Below, piece by piece: positions 1 through 7,609 of a stretch of DNA of 64,000 nucleotides. The translations under genes and the position numbers were made by a program. The notes beneath the pieces are model-generated. The model was not told the DNA's origin. It saw only the letters and a list, made by a program, of their open reading frames with translations, and ran no database searches. How positions within the stretch are numbered: position 1 is the first letter of the stretch; every line of letters begins with the position of its first letter. Source of the stretch: Mycobacterium sp. MBM (lineage in GTDB: Bacteria; Actinomycetota; Actinomycetes; Mycobacteriales; Mycobacteriaceae); contig JAKJHY010000001.1 in the NCBI GenBank assembly GCA_021648845.1, positions 62,001 to 126,000 of the forward strand, given 5' to 3'.

Positions 1-53
1 AACGTCGCCGTCGGCGCCGTCCCCGCAAGACCAGCACTCCCGCCGCCGGCTAA
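1..53 (+). CDS. rhlE: DEAD-box RNA helicase RhlE, C-terminal end (partial)
   Basis: Only the last 16 codons are inside the window, read in the frame that ends at the TAA at 51-53. They give a very basic tail (six arginines, then a Pro-Arg-Lys-rich end), typical of the disordered arginine-rich C-terminus of RhlE-type helicases. The assignment rests mainly on synteny: in mycobacteria rhlE (Rv3211) lies directly upstream of the Rv3212-type gene that starts here on the very next base (GTG at 54). No helicase motif is visible in this fragment. Confidence 0.6.
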   Translation, partial: RRRRRRPRKTSTPAAG

Positions 54-1307
54 GTGGTCGCGGCGAAACATCCCGGGGCGCGCCGCACCTGCCCGCCACC
101 GGAACGCCGCACCCGCGGGGATCTGATCGCGGCCGCGGTGATTGCGGTGGTGGTCGCGGTGGCGGCGGCGCTGATCTGGTGGACCAGTGATGCGCGGGCC
201 ACCATCAGCAAGCCGGCGGCCGAACCGGTGCCCAGTCTGGCACCGGCCGGCCAGGTCCCGGACGCCCTGCGCGAACTGTGGTCGACACCGAGCGCGAAGA
301 CCACGCAGCCGCTGGTGATCGCCGGTGCGGTGGTGACCGCCGACGGCGGCGGTGTCATCGGCCGGGATCCGGCGACCGGCAACGACGTGTGGAGCTACAC
401 CCGCGATCGCGAACTGTGCGGTGTCACCTCCGTGTACCAGTACGCGGTCGCGGTCTACCCGGACGCGCGCGGCTGCGGTCAGGTGAGCACCATCGACGCC
501 TCGACCGGAAAGCGCGGCCCGGCGCGCACCGGCTACGCCGACCGCGAAGTGCGGTTGTCCTCGGACGGCTCCACCGTGCTCTCCGCCGGCGACAGCCGCC
601 TGGAACTGTGGCGCTCGGACATGGTCCGGATGCTCGGCTGGGGCACGGTCGACGCCCGGGTCAAACCCGATGTGCCGCAGACACCGCTGTGTCGGCTCGT
701 CTCGGCGGCCGCCAGCTCGTCGGCGGTGTCGGTGCTCGAATCCTGCCCGGAGCAGACCGAGATGCGCCTGACCCTGCTGCGACCATCCGACGAGGAAGAC
801 ACCCCCGAGGTGAAGTACGAGCAGCAGCCCGGTGTTTCCGCCGATGCCGACGCCCGCGTGATCGCGGTGTCCGATACCACCACCGCGGTGTACCTGCCGA
901 CACCCAAACCGGTGGTCAACATCGTCGACGACACCGGCACCGTCACCGCCAGCACGCTGCTGGACCGGCTGCCGTCCCAACAGGCGACCATGTCCCGCGC
1001 GGGTGACCTGATCACCTGGTGGACCGGCGATTCGGTGTTGGTCTTCGAGGCCGCCGGCCTGCGCTACAAATACACCGTCGCCCCCGCGCCGGGCGGCGCA
1101 CCGATCGGCCCCGGCGCCATGATGGCCGGAAAACTGCTGATCCCGGTCACCGGCGGCTACGACGTGTTCGATGCCGAGACCGGCACAGGGATACGGCATA
1201 TCGCGTTGGAACGCACGCCGACGGACACCGCGGTGGTGCCCGCCGTCGCCGGCTCCACCCTCGTCGAGCAGCGCGGTGACACCGTCGTCGCGCTGGGATC
1301 GCCCTAA
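54..1307 (+). CDS. Rv3212-type membrane-anchored PQQ-like beta-propeller protein
   Basis: A 417-residue protein of unknown function. A basic N-terminus (about residues 1-22) is followed by one hydrophobic segment (about 24-43), then a long extracytoplasmic region rich in short beta repeats with Gly-Asp and Ala-Val patterns, as in PQQ-like/WD-type propellers. This fits a single-pass membrane protein with an outward-facing propeller. GTG at 54 abuts the stop of rhlE with no gap, so the two are probably co-transcribed. Its TAA is immediately followed by the stop codon of the convergent ParA gene. Identity is by synteny and overall character with Rv3212 (alanine-valine-rich conserved protein); no catalytic residues are recognisable. 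Confidence 0.75.
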   Translation: MVAAKHPGARRTCPPPERRTRGDLIAAAVIAVVVAVAAALIWWTSDARATISKPAAEPVPSLAPAGQVPDALRELWSTPSAKTTQPLVIAGAVVTADGGGVIGRDPATGNDVWSYTRDRELCGVTSVYQYAVAVYPDARGCGQVSTIDASTGKRGPARTGYADREVRLSSDGSTVLSAGDSRLELWRSDMVRMLGWGTVDARVKPDVPQTPLCRLVSAAASSSAVSVLESCPEQTEMRLTLLRPSDEEDTPEVKYEQQPGVSADADARVIAVSDTTTAVYLPTPKPVVNIVDDTGTVTASTLLDRLPSQQATMSRAGDLITWWTGDSVLVFEAAGLRYKYTVAPAPGGAPIGPGAMMAGKLLIPVTGGYDVFDAETGTGIRHIALERTPTDTAVVPAVAGSTLVEQRGDTVVALGSP

Positions 1308-2132
1308 CTAGACCTCGGGGGCGAAGGTGCCCAGCGCCTTGCCGGACTTCCAGTGCTTGAGCAAGGACTCGGCGAGTTCGCGGTACGCGTTGGCGCCCTT
1401 GTTCTTCCGGCCGGCCAGCACCGACGAGCCCGACGCGCTGGCCTCGGCGAAGCGCACCGTGCGCGGGATCGGCGGCGCCAGCACGGGCAGGCCGTAGCGG
1501 TCGGCGACATCGAGCAGCACATCGCGACTGTGCGTGGTGCGGGCGTCATACAGCGTGGGCAGCGCGCCGAGCAGCTTCAGGTCCGGATTGGTGATCTGCT
1601 GGACGTCGTTGACGGTGCGCAGGAACTGTCCGACCCCGCGGTGCGCCAGCGTCTCGCACTGCAACGGGACGATCACCTCGTCGGCGGCCGTCAAACCGTT
1701 GAGCGTGAGCACCCCCAGCGACGGCGGGCAGTCGATGACCACCACGTCGTAGGCATCCTCGGATGGCGGCGCTCCCGCGGCCCCGACGCCGAGCTTGGCC
1801 AGGGCGCGCTTGAGCGCGTACTCCCGCCCGGCCCGCATCAGCAGCATCGCCTCCGCCCCGGCCAGATCGATATTGGCCGGCAGCAGCGTCATACCCTCGA
1901 CGGTCGGGATCACGGCGGTGCTCGGTTCCACGTCCCCGAGCAGCACCTCGTGTACCGATACCGCCAGCTTGTCCGGGTCCTGCCCCAGGGAGAACGTCAG
2001 GCAGCCCTGTGGGTCGAGGTCGACGAGCAGCACCCGTCGACCCTTTTCCGCCATCGCCGCACCGATCGACGCCACCGTCGTCGTCTTGGCGACCCCACCC
2101 TTTTGATTGGCGACCGCTAATACTCGCGTCAC
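1308..2132 (-). CDS. ParA/Soj-type ATPase (Rv3213c-like)
   Basis: A 274-residue ATPase of the ParA/MinD superfamily. The deviant Walker A motif KGGVAKTTT is at residues 11-19, followed by the typical DLDPQG loop and a Walker B-like VVVIDCPPSLG. The reading frame stays open for 66 more codons upstream, but those are arginine/cysteine-rich shadow of the divergent gene; I chose GTG at 2132 because ParA proteins begin a few residues before the Walker motif. It has no parB neighbour, so it is not the chromosomal parAB pair. Such orphans position cell-pole, divisome or other cargo; the cargo here is unknown. It is divergent from the phosphatase at 2191, with a 58-bp promoter gap. Confidence 0.85.
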   Translation of the reverse strand: MTRVLAVANQKGGVAKTTTVASIGAAMAEKGRRVLLVDLDPQGCLTFSLGQDPDKLAVSVHEVLLGDVEPSTAVIPTVEGMTLLPANIDLAGAEAMLLMRAGREYALKRALAKLGVGAAGAPPSEDAYDVVVIDCPPSLGVLTLNGLTAADEVIVPLQCETLAHRGVGQFLRTVNDVQQITNPDLKLLGALPTLYDARTTHSRDVLLDVADRYGLPVLAPPIPRTVRFAEASASGSSVLAGRKNKGANAYRELAESLLKHWKSGKALGTFAPEV

Positions 2133-2190
2133 CCGTTCATCCTGGCACGCGGATGCGGCGGTGGCTGCCCCGTGCGGCAGAATCGCCGGT

Positions 2191-2808
2191 GTGAGCGTCC
2201 ACCAGCACCGGCTGATCTTGCTGCGCCATGGCGAAACCGAGTGGTCACGCAGCGGCAAGCACACCGGACGCACCGACATCGGGCTTCTCGACATCGGCCG
2301 CGAACAGGCCACGCTGGCCGCCGAGGTCATCGATGACCTTCAATTGCGCGATCCCGTGGTGATCAGTAGCCCCCGCACGCGTGCGCAGGTGACCGCGACG
2401 CTCGCCGGACTGAGGGTCGACGAGGTGTCACCGCTGCTGGCCGAATGGGATTACGGCGACTACGAGGGCCTGACCACCCCCGAGATCCGCGAGCGGGTTC
2501 CGGGCTGGACGGTGTGGACGCACGAATCCCCGGGTGGCGAGACGGCCGTCCAGGTGTCCGACCGCGCCGACGCCGCCATCGCCCTGGCCTTGGACCACAT
2601 GCAAGCCCGGGACGTGGTGTTCGTCGGCCACGGTCATTTCTCCCGATCGGTGCTGAGCCGGTGGATCGAGCTGCCGGTGTCCGAGGGGGTGCGGTTCTCG
2701 ATGGCCGCCGCCTCGATCGCGGTGTGCGGCTTCGAGAAGGGTCTCCGTCAGATCACCGCGCTCGGGCTGACCGGGCACCCCAATCCATGCCTGCCACCAC
2801 CGGTGTGA
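2191..2808 (+). CDS. gpm2: Histidine phosphatase superfamily protein (Gpm2/Rv3214-like acid phosphatase)
   Basis: A 205-residue histidine phosphatase. The phosphohistidine motif LLRHGETEW lies at residues 10-18, with the second histidine in VFVGHGHFSRS near residue 150. The M. tuberculosis homologue was named for phosphoglycerate mutase (and once entD), but that protein behaves as a broad-specificity phosphatase; the short length and lack of mutase insertions support a phosphatase here. The start is GTG at 2191, since the longer frame reads through low-complexity sequence overlapping the divergent parA-like gene. The end overlaps the next gene (entC), so translation is probably coupled. Confidence 0.85.
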   Translation: MSVHQHRLILLRHGETEWSRSGKHTGRTDIGLLDIGREQATLAAEVIDDLQLRDPVVISSPRTRAQVTATLAGLRVDEVSPLLAEWDYGDYEGLTTPEIRERVPGWTVWTHESPGGETAVQVSDRADAAIALALDHMQARDVVFVGHGHFSRSVLSRWIELPVSEGVRFSMAAASIAVCGFEKGLRQITALGLTGHPNPCLPPPV

Positions 2809-3893
2809 CGCCGTCCTTCGTCCTGTCCGGGCCGACGGGCACCGTGCTGGCCGACGGCGTCGACACCGGGTTTTGCGATGTGGCCGCGGCGCAGCACGCG
2901 CTGTGTACCGGCGCGGCCCCAATAGTATTGGGAGCATTGCCTTTTGACCTCAACAGCCCGGCGGCCCTGCAGGTTCCCACCGCCGTGCACCGAGCCGATG
3001 CATTGCCGGATTGGCCCGATACCGCCGCGCCGGTGATTCACACCCGCGACACCGTGCCGCCGGGCCCGGTGCACCGGGAACGGGTCGCCGAGGCGGTGCG
3101 CCGGCTGCGCGCGCCGGCCTCACCACTGCAGAAGGTGGTGCTGGCCCGCGCGCTGCGGCTGGCCGCCGACGCGCCGTGGGACGCCCGCGCGGTGCTGCGC
3201 AGGCTGGCCCGCGCCGACCCCGCGGCGACGGTCTACCTCGCCGACCTCTCGCCGGCCGGATCCGGCTACCGGGAGCGTCTGCTGGTGGGCGCCAGCCCCG
3301 AGCTGCTCGTCGCGCGCTCGGGTGACACGGTGATCTGCCAGCCGTTCGCCGGGTCGGCGTCGCGTTCGGCCGACCCGGAACGCGACGCCGGCAACGCGGC
3401 GGCGCTGGCGGCATCGGGGAAGAATCGCCACGAGCATGCGCTGGTCGTCGAGATGATGCGCGCCGCCCTGGAACCGCTGTGCACCGATCTGGACATCGCC
3501 ACCACCCCCGAGCTGCACGGCACCGACGCCCTATGGCATCTGAGCACCCCGATCCGCGGGCGGCTGCGGTCACCGGACACCACCGCACTGGATCTGGCGC
3601 TCGCCTTACACCCGACGCCGGCGGTGGGCGGCGTGCCGACCGACCTGGCGGCCGAGCTGATCACCGAACTGGAGGGCGACCGCGGATTCTATGCCGGTGC
3701 CGTCGGCTGGTGCGATGCACGCGGCGACGGCCGCTGGGTGGTGTCCATCCGGTGCGCGGTGCTCGCCGCGGACCGGCGCAGCGCGCTCGCGCACGCGGGC
3801 GGCGGGATCGTCGCCGAATCCGATCCCGATGACGAGGTCGACGAGACCACCACCAAATTTCGGACGATCCTGACAGGGCTGGGGGCATCATGA
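2787..3893 (+). CDS. entC: Isochorismate synthase (EntC/MenF family)
   Basis: A 368-residue chorismate-utilising enzyme that converts chorismate to isochorismate, feeding menaquinone or siderophore synthesis. Family signatures are the LQKVVLARAL segment near residue 115, the HEHALVVEMM stretch, the GTDALWHLSTPI motif, and the C-terminal HPTPAVGGVP and ELEGDRGFYAGAVGW blocks holding the Mg and substrate ligands. ATG at 2787 overlaps the phosphatase by 22 bp. An in-frame GTG at 2805, forming a GTGA overlap with that stop, is an equally good start six codons later. The gene ends in an ATGA overlap with the acetyltransferase. No mycobactin genes are nearby, so a menaquinone role is the simpler inference. 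Confidence 0.9.
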   Translation: MPATTGVTPSFVLSGPTGTVLADGVDTGFCDVAAAQHALCTGAAPIVLGALPFDLNSPAALQVPTAVHRADALPDWPDTAAPVIHTRDTVPPGPVHRERVAEAVRRLRAPASPLQKVVLARALRLAADAPWDARAVLRRLARADPAATVYLADLSPAGSGYRERLLVGASPELLVARSGDTVICQPFAGSASRSADPERDAGNAAALAASGKNRHEHALVVEMMRAALEPLCTDLDIATTPELHGTDALWHLSTPIRGRLRSPDTTALDLALALHPTPAVGGVPTDLAAELITELEGDRGFYAGAVGWCDARGDGRWVVSIRCAVLAADRRSALAHAGGGIVAESDPDDEVDETTTKFRTILTGLGAS

Positions 3894-4375
3894 GTGAACT
3901 GATCCGTCGCGCACGGCCGGGCGACGAGACCGATATCGTCGCGATGATCCGCGAGCTGGCCGAGTTCGAGCACGCTGCCGACGAGTGCGTGGTCACCGAG
4001 ACCGCGCTGCACGACGCGCTGTTCGGCGATCGGCCGACCGCGCACGCACATATCGTCGACGTCGACGGGCGGGCCGCCGCCACCGCGGTCTGGTTCCTGA
4101 ACTTCTCAACCTGGGACGGGGTGCCCGGAATCTACCTGGAGGACCTGTATGTGCGGCCGGATTTCCGTCGCCGCGGACTGGCCCGGAAGTTGTTGTCCAC
4201 GTTGGCCGCCGAGTGCGAGGCCAACGGCTACACGCGGCTGAGCTGGGCGGTGCTCAACTGGAACGTCAACGCCATCGCGCTGTATGACGGGGTCGGCGGG
4301 AAGCCGCAGACCGAATGGACCACCTACCGGGTGTCCGGGCCCGAACTCACCGCGCTGGCAGCGCAGAGTTCCTAG
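3890..4375 (+). CDS. GNAT acetyltransferase, SSAT-like (Rv3216-like)
   Basis: A 161-residue GCN5-related N-acetyltransferase. The acetyl-CoA binding loop is seen in YVRPDFRRRGLARKLL (about residues 85-100). The C-terminal NAIALYDGVGGKPQTEWTTY strongly resembles spermidine/spermine and thialysine acetyltransferases, so a small amine substrate is likely but unproven. ATG at 3890 overlaps the entC stop by four bases (ATGA), and the stop overlaps that of the convergent membrane protein gene (4372-4375). It is the last gene of the phosphatase-entC-acetyltransferase run. Confidence 0.85.
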   Translation: MSELIRRARPGDETDIVAMIRELAEFEHAADECVVTETALHDALFGDRPTAHAHIVDVDGRAAATAVWFLNFSTWDGVPGIYLEDLYVRPDFRRRGLARKLLSTLAAECEANGYTRLSWAVLNWNVNAIALYDGVGGKPQTEWTTYRVSGPELTALAAQSS

Positions 4376-4749
4376 TCCCGGCCCGCCATCCACTGCACCG
4401 AGGACGGGCTGAACAACATGCCCAGTGCGGTCAGCGCCAGCAACCCGACCAGGATGCCGTAGACCGCGTGGTGGCTGGTGATGACGTACCAGGCGATGGG
4501 CAGCAGCAGCAGGTTGGTGGGTACCGCAATCCCGCGGCCCCAGCGTCGGCCGGTGATCAATGCCCAGCCGCCGGCCAGCACGCCCGCGCCGATCAGGGTG
4601 AACCACACTGCGGTGCCGTAACCGTTGACGATGTGCTGATCGGCTCCGGCGATCGCACGCACCACCAGCACGACGGCCATGATCAGCGCGGCCGCACCCT
4701 CCGCCGCGACCAGGAATCCGGCATAGCGGACGATCGGCGGCTGGATCAC
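4372..4749 (-). CDS. Small four-helix integral membrane protein (Rv3217c-like)
   Basis: A 125-residue hydrophobic protein with about four predicted transmembrane helices (near residues 10-28, 45-62, 72-90 and 92-112) and no recognisable catalytic motif; function unknown. GTG at 4749 overlaps the TGA of the upstream aroQ in a GTGA tetranucleotide, so translation should be coupled. The much longer open frame running to 5754 is an artefact of GC-rich sequence. Its position after the acetyltransferase matches Rv3217c. Confidence 0.75.
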   Translation of the reverse strand: MIQPPIVRYAGFLVAAEGAAALIMAVVLVVRAIAGADQHIVNGYGTAVWFTLIGAGVLAGGWALITGRRWGRGIAVPTNLLLLPIAWYVITSHHAVYGILVGLLALTALGMLFSPSSVQWMAGRD

Positions 4750-5186
4750 GACAGCCGACCGACCAGGTGCCGCACCGCGAACTGGTAGCCGAGCGGGCCC
4801 GCGCCGGCGATCACCACCTCGGCGACCGCCGAGACATAGGAGTGGTGCCGGAACGCCTCCCGGCGGTGGATATTGCTCAGGTGCACCTCGACGATCGGTA
4901 GGTCGACGCCGGTCAGTGCGTCGGCGATGGCCACCGAGGTGTGGCTGTAGGCGCCGGGATTGATGATGATGCCCGCGCAGTCCGTGCGGGCGGCGTGGAT
5001 GGCGTCGATGAGGACACCTTCGTGGTTGCTCTGCACGGCCCGCACGTCGAAGCCCTGCTCGGCGGCCGCCTCGGACACCTGCTGTTCGATCTGCGCGAGC
5101 GTGGTGGAGCCATAGATCTCGGGTTGACGGGTCCCGAGCAGATTGAGGTTCGGGCCGTTCACGAGCAGCAGTCGGCGTTCGGTCAC
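4746..5186 (-). CDS. aroQ: Type II 3-dehydroquinate dehydratase
   Basis: A 146-residue enzyme of the shikimate pathway that dehydrates 3-dehydroquinate to 3-dehydroshikimate. It shows the type II signature NGPNLNLLG (residues 10-18), the mobile loop with the catalytic Tyr in PEIYG (Tyr25), the NPGAYSHTS substrate loop (near residues 77-85), and the [11 protein letters not shown] block with the catalytic His near 102. The length is normal for the dodecameric type II family. GTG at 5186 fits the family N-terminus. In M. tuberculosis the equivalent gene lies elsewhere (Rv2537c in the aro cluster), so this position is a local difference; I cannot see whether another copy exists. Confidence 0.93.
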   Translation of the reverse strand: MTERRLLLVNGPNLNLLGTRQPEIYGSTTLAQIEQQVSEAAAEQGFDVRAVQSNHEGVLIDAIHAARTDCAGIIINPGAYSHTSVAIADALTGVDLPIVEVHLSNIHRREAFRHHSYVSAVAEVVIAGAGPLGYQFAVRHLVGRLS

Positions 5187-5230
5187 GTCCGTACGGTACC
5201 GATGCCCACCGGCAGCGCGCCAAGACCACC

Positions 5231-5267
5231 ACACCGGTAGGTTTCCCGATCGGAAACGTACCGGTGT
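5231..5267. promoter_or_regulatory. 37-bp inverted repeat (likely operator) before the acyl-CoA dehydrogenase operon
   Basis: Arm ACACCGGTAGGTTTCC at 5231-5246 and arm GGAAACGTACCGGTGT at 5252-5267 are reverse complements at 15 of 16 positions, around the 5-bp spacer CGATC. It lies in the 128-bp gap between divergent aroQ (start 5186) and the acyl-CoA dehydrogenase (start 5315). No T-run follows on either strand, so an operator is more likely than a terminator. The cognate regulator is unknown; the cluster's own regulator is LysR-type, whose sites usually look different. Confidence 0.6.
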
Positions 5268-5314
5268 CGCAATGCGTGCTGTACAGCAGGCCCACCGGCA
5301 CGTTGCATAGGGGC

Positions 5315-6406
5315 GTGACCATCGACACGGCCGAACGGGCCGCATTCAGATCGGCGGTGCGCGACCTGCTGCACGAGCAGTGCACCGAGGCCGACGTGCG
5401 GGCAGTGATGGAATCCCCGGACGGCTTCGATCGCCAGTTGTGGGCCAAACTGGCCGCACAGGGCGTGGTCGGACTGCTGGTGGCACCCGAGTACGGCGGT
5501 GTCGGCCTGGGCGCCCGCGAACTCGAGGCGGTCGCCGAGGAGACCGGCGCAGCCCTGCTGCCCGCACCGTTCCTGTCCAGCGCGGTGCTCACCGTCGCGC
5601 TCCTGCAGGCGGCCGGCACCGAGGCGGACAAGGCGCGCCTGCTGCCCGGACTGGCCGACGGCAGCACCATCGGCACGGTGGCAGTGACCGGCGCCCGCGG
5701 CACCTGGACCGCCGACGGGGTGGATGTCCGGGCCAGCGCAGACCGAAACCTCACCGGGACAGCGCATTACGTGACCCACGGGCAGATCGCCGATGTCATC
5801 CTCGTCGTCGCACAGACCGTCGACGGGCCTGCCGTGTTCGAGGTCTCCCCCGACGCCCCCGGCTTGCGTGGCACCGCCGCAACGGTATTCGACCCCACCA
5901 TGCCGCTGTCCAGCTACGAGTTCGACAGCACACCGGCCCGGCGCATCGGCACCGCCGGCTGGGACGCGGTCGGGCAGGCATTGGATCTTGCGGTGATCGC
6001 CCTCGCCGGCGAGCAGGCCGGCGGGGCACGGCGGATCTTCGACCTCACCGTCGACTATCTGAAAACCCGCATCCAGTTCGGCCGCCCGATCGGCAGTTTC
6101 CAGGCCCTCAAACACATGGCCGCCGATCTGCTGCTGCGGGTGGAGTCGGCGACCTCGGCCGCCCAGCACGCAGCGGCGCAGTTCGAGAGCGCCGAGAACC
6201 ACGACGGTGCGGTGGCGTTGGCGGGGTTCGCGTGCGCCGAGGCCTATGTCGACACCGCCATGGCGGCGATCCAGATGCACGGCGGTATCGGATTCACCTG
6301 GGAGCACCCCGCGCACCTGTTCGTGCGCCGGGCCCGCAGCGGTCTGCAACTGTTCGGCGACTCCGCGGCACACCGCGAGCGCTACCTGCTGGCGAAGGGT
6401 GCCTGA
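5315..6406 (+). CDS. Acyl-CoA dehydrogenase, small-subunit type
   Basis: A 363-residue acyl-CoA dehydrogenase-fold flavoprotein. The C-terminal half is the most typical: the [20 protein letters not shown] segment, then [11 protein letters not shown], both FAD/helical-domain landmarks. The middle domain is divergent, as in small subunits of heteromeric (pimeloyl-CoA or sterol-side-chain type) dehydrogenases. It is followed after one base by a second, more canonical acyl-CoA dehydrogenase, so the pair probably forms an alpha2-beta2 enzyme. GTG at 5315 is chosen because the N-terminal [14 protein letters not shown] matches the family start; the 17 upstream codons overlap the promoter region. The natural substrate cannot be told from sequence. 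Confidence 0.85.
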   Translation: MTIDTAERAAFRSAVRDLLHEQCTEADVRAVMESPDGFDRQLWAKLAAQGVVGLLVAPEYGGVGLGARELEAVAEETGAALLPAPFLSSAVLTVALLQAAGTEADKARLLPGLADGSTIGTVAVTGARGTWTADGVDVRASADRNLTGTAHYVTHGQIADVILVVAQTVDGPAVFEVSPDAPGLRGTAATVFDPTMPLSSYEFDSTPARRIGTAGWDAVGQALDLAVIALAGEQAGGARRIFDLTVDYLKTRIQFGRPIGSFQALKHMAADLLLRVESATSAAQHAAAQFESAENHDGAVALAGFACAEAYVDTAMAAIQMHGGIGFTWEHPAHLFVRRARSGLQLFGDSAAHRERYLLAKGA

Positions 6407-6407
6407 G

Positions 6408-7604
6408 ATGACCGAGACCGCCCTGCCCAGCGCCGACGAGCTGCGCACAGAGGTCCGCGACTGGCTGGCCGCCAACTGGACCGGCCTGCCGAAATCCGAT
6501 GATCCGTGGGCGAGTTCGCCACAACGCATCGCCTGGCTGGAGAAGGTCCTGGACGCGGGATACGCGACACCGACCTACCCCACCCAGTGGTACGGCCGGG
6601 AGTACCCCAACCAGCTCGCCAATGTCATCGACCGGGAATTCCGTGCGGTGCGCGCCCCGGGCGCCCGCCAGGACAAGTACAGCATCCCGGCCAACACCGC
6701 GCTGAAGTTCGGCACCGAGGCCCTCAAGAAGGAACTCCTGCGCGACTTTCTGACCGAGCGGGCGCGCACCTGCCTGCTCTACAGTGAGCCGGGCGCGGGC
6801 TCGGATCTGGCCGGTATCCGCACCACCGCAATTCACGACGGTGACCAGTGGATCATCAACGGCCAGAAGGTCTGGACCTCGGGGGCACAGACCTCTGATT
6901 ACGCGTTGTTGATCGCCCGCACCGACTGGGATGCGCCCAAACACCAGGGCATCACGTTCTTCATCATCGGGATGAAGCAACCCGGTATCGAGGTGCGCCC
7001 GCTGCACCAGATCACCGGAGAATCACACTTCAACGAGGTGTTCATCACCGACGCGCGAACGCCGGACGCGTACGTCGTCGGGGGGACCGGCAACGGCTGG
7101 CGGGTGCTGCAGACCGCACTGGCCTACGAACGATCGCTGATGGGGTCGGCCGGCCGCTCCGGGCGCAACCAGTCGCGCGCCAACAGCCTGATCGAACTCG
7201 CCCGCGAACACCGACGACTCGATGACGCCGCGATCCGCAGATCACTGGCCGACGTTCTGGCGCTGCGGGAACTCAACGCGCTCAACAACGCCCGCGCCAA
7301 GGCCGAGGCCAAACAAGGCACCTCGTCGCCGGTCATGTCGCTGGGCAAGCTGGCGATGTCGGGCATCCTGCACGCCGAGGCGCGGCTGAAAACCGACATC
7401 ATCGGCGCTGCGGCGATGCTGGCCGGGCAGGACAATCCGGAATCCGACGACGTGAACTTCTTGACGCTCAACGCGTTCTTCACCTCGATCGGCGGCGGCA
7501 CCGACCAGATTCAACGCAATATCATCGGCGAACGGGTGCTCGGACTGCCCAAGGAGCCCGAAGTCGACCGCGATATCCCGTTCCGCCAGGCCCGGAGGAA
7601 CTGA
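6408..7604 (+). CDS. Acyl-CoA dehydrogenase, large-subunit type
   Basis: A 398-residue acyl-CoA dehydrogenase. It carries the FAD signature LLYSEPGAGSDLAG (about residues 122-135), the QWIINGQKVWTSGA beta-domain motif, and the GGGTDQIQRNIIGERVLGLP C-terminal motif. It begins one base after its partner's stop (ATG at 6408) and ends five bases before the CoA-transferase, so the three genes form one operon. By analogy to PimC/PimD and mycobacterial FadE pairs it should introduce an alpha-beta double bond into a CoA thioester, with electrons passing to ETF. The substrate is unknown. Confidence 0.9.
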   Translation: MTETALPSADELRTEVRDWLAANWTGLPKSDDPWASSPQRIAWLEKVLDAGYATPTYPTQWYGREYPNQLANVIDREFRAVRAPGARQDKYSIPANTALKFGTEALKKELLRDFLTERARTCLLYSEPGAGSDLAGIRTTAIHDGDQWIINGQKVWTSGAQTSDYALLIARTDWDAPKHQGITFFIIGMKQPGIEVRPLHQITGESHFNEVFITDARTPDAYVVGGTGNGWRVLQTALAYERSLMGSAGRSGRNQSRANSLIELAREHRRLDDAAIRRSLADVLALRELNALNNARAKAEAKQGTSSPVMSLGKLAMSGILHAEARLKTDIIGAAAMLAGQDNPESDDVNFLTLNAFFTSIGGGTDQIQRNIIGERVLGLPKEPEVDRDIPFRQARRN

Positions 7605-7609
7605 ACCCG

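Noticed and set aside
5183..6529. Long minus-strand open frame (448 codons) across the first acyl-CoA dehydrogenase
   Set aside because: Low-complexity Gly/Arg/His-rich translation antisense to a clear enzyme; shadow frame.
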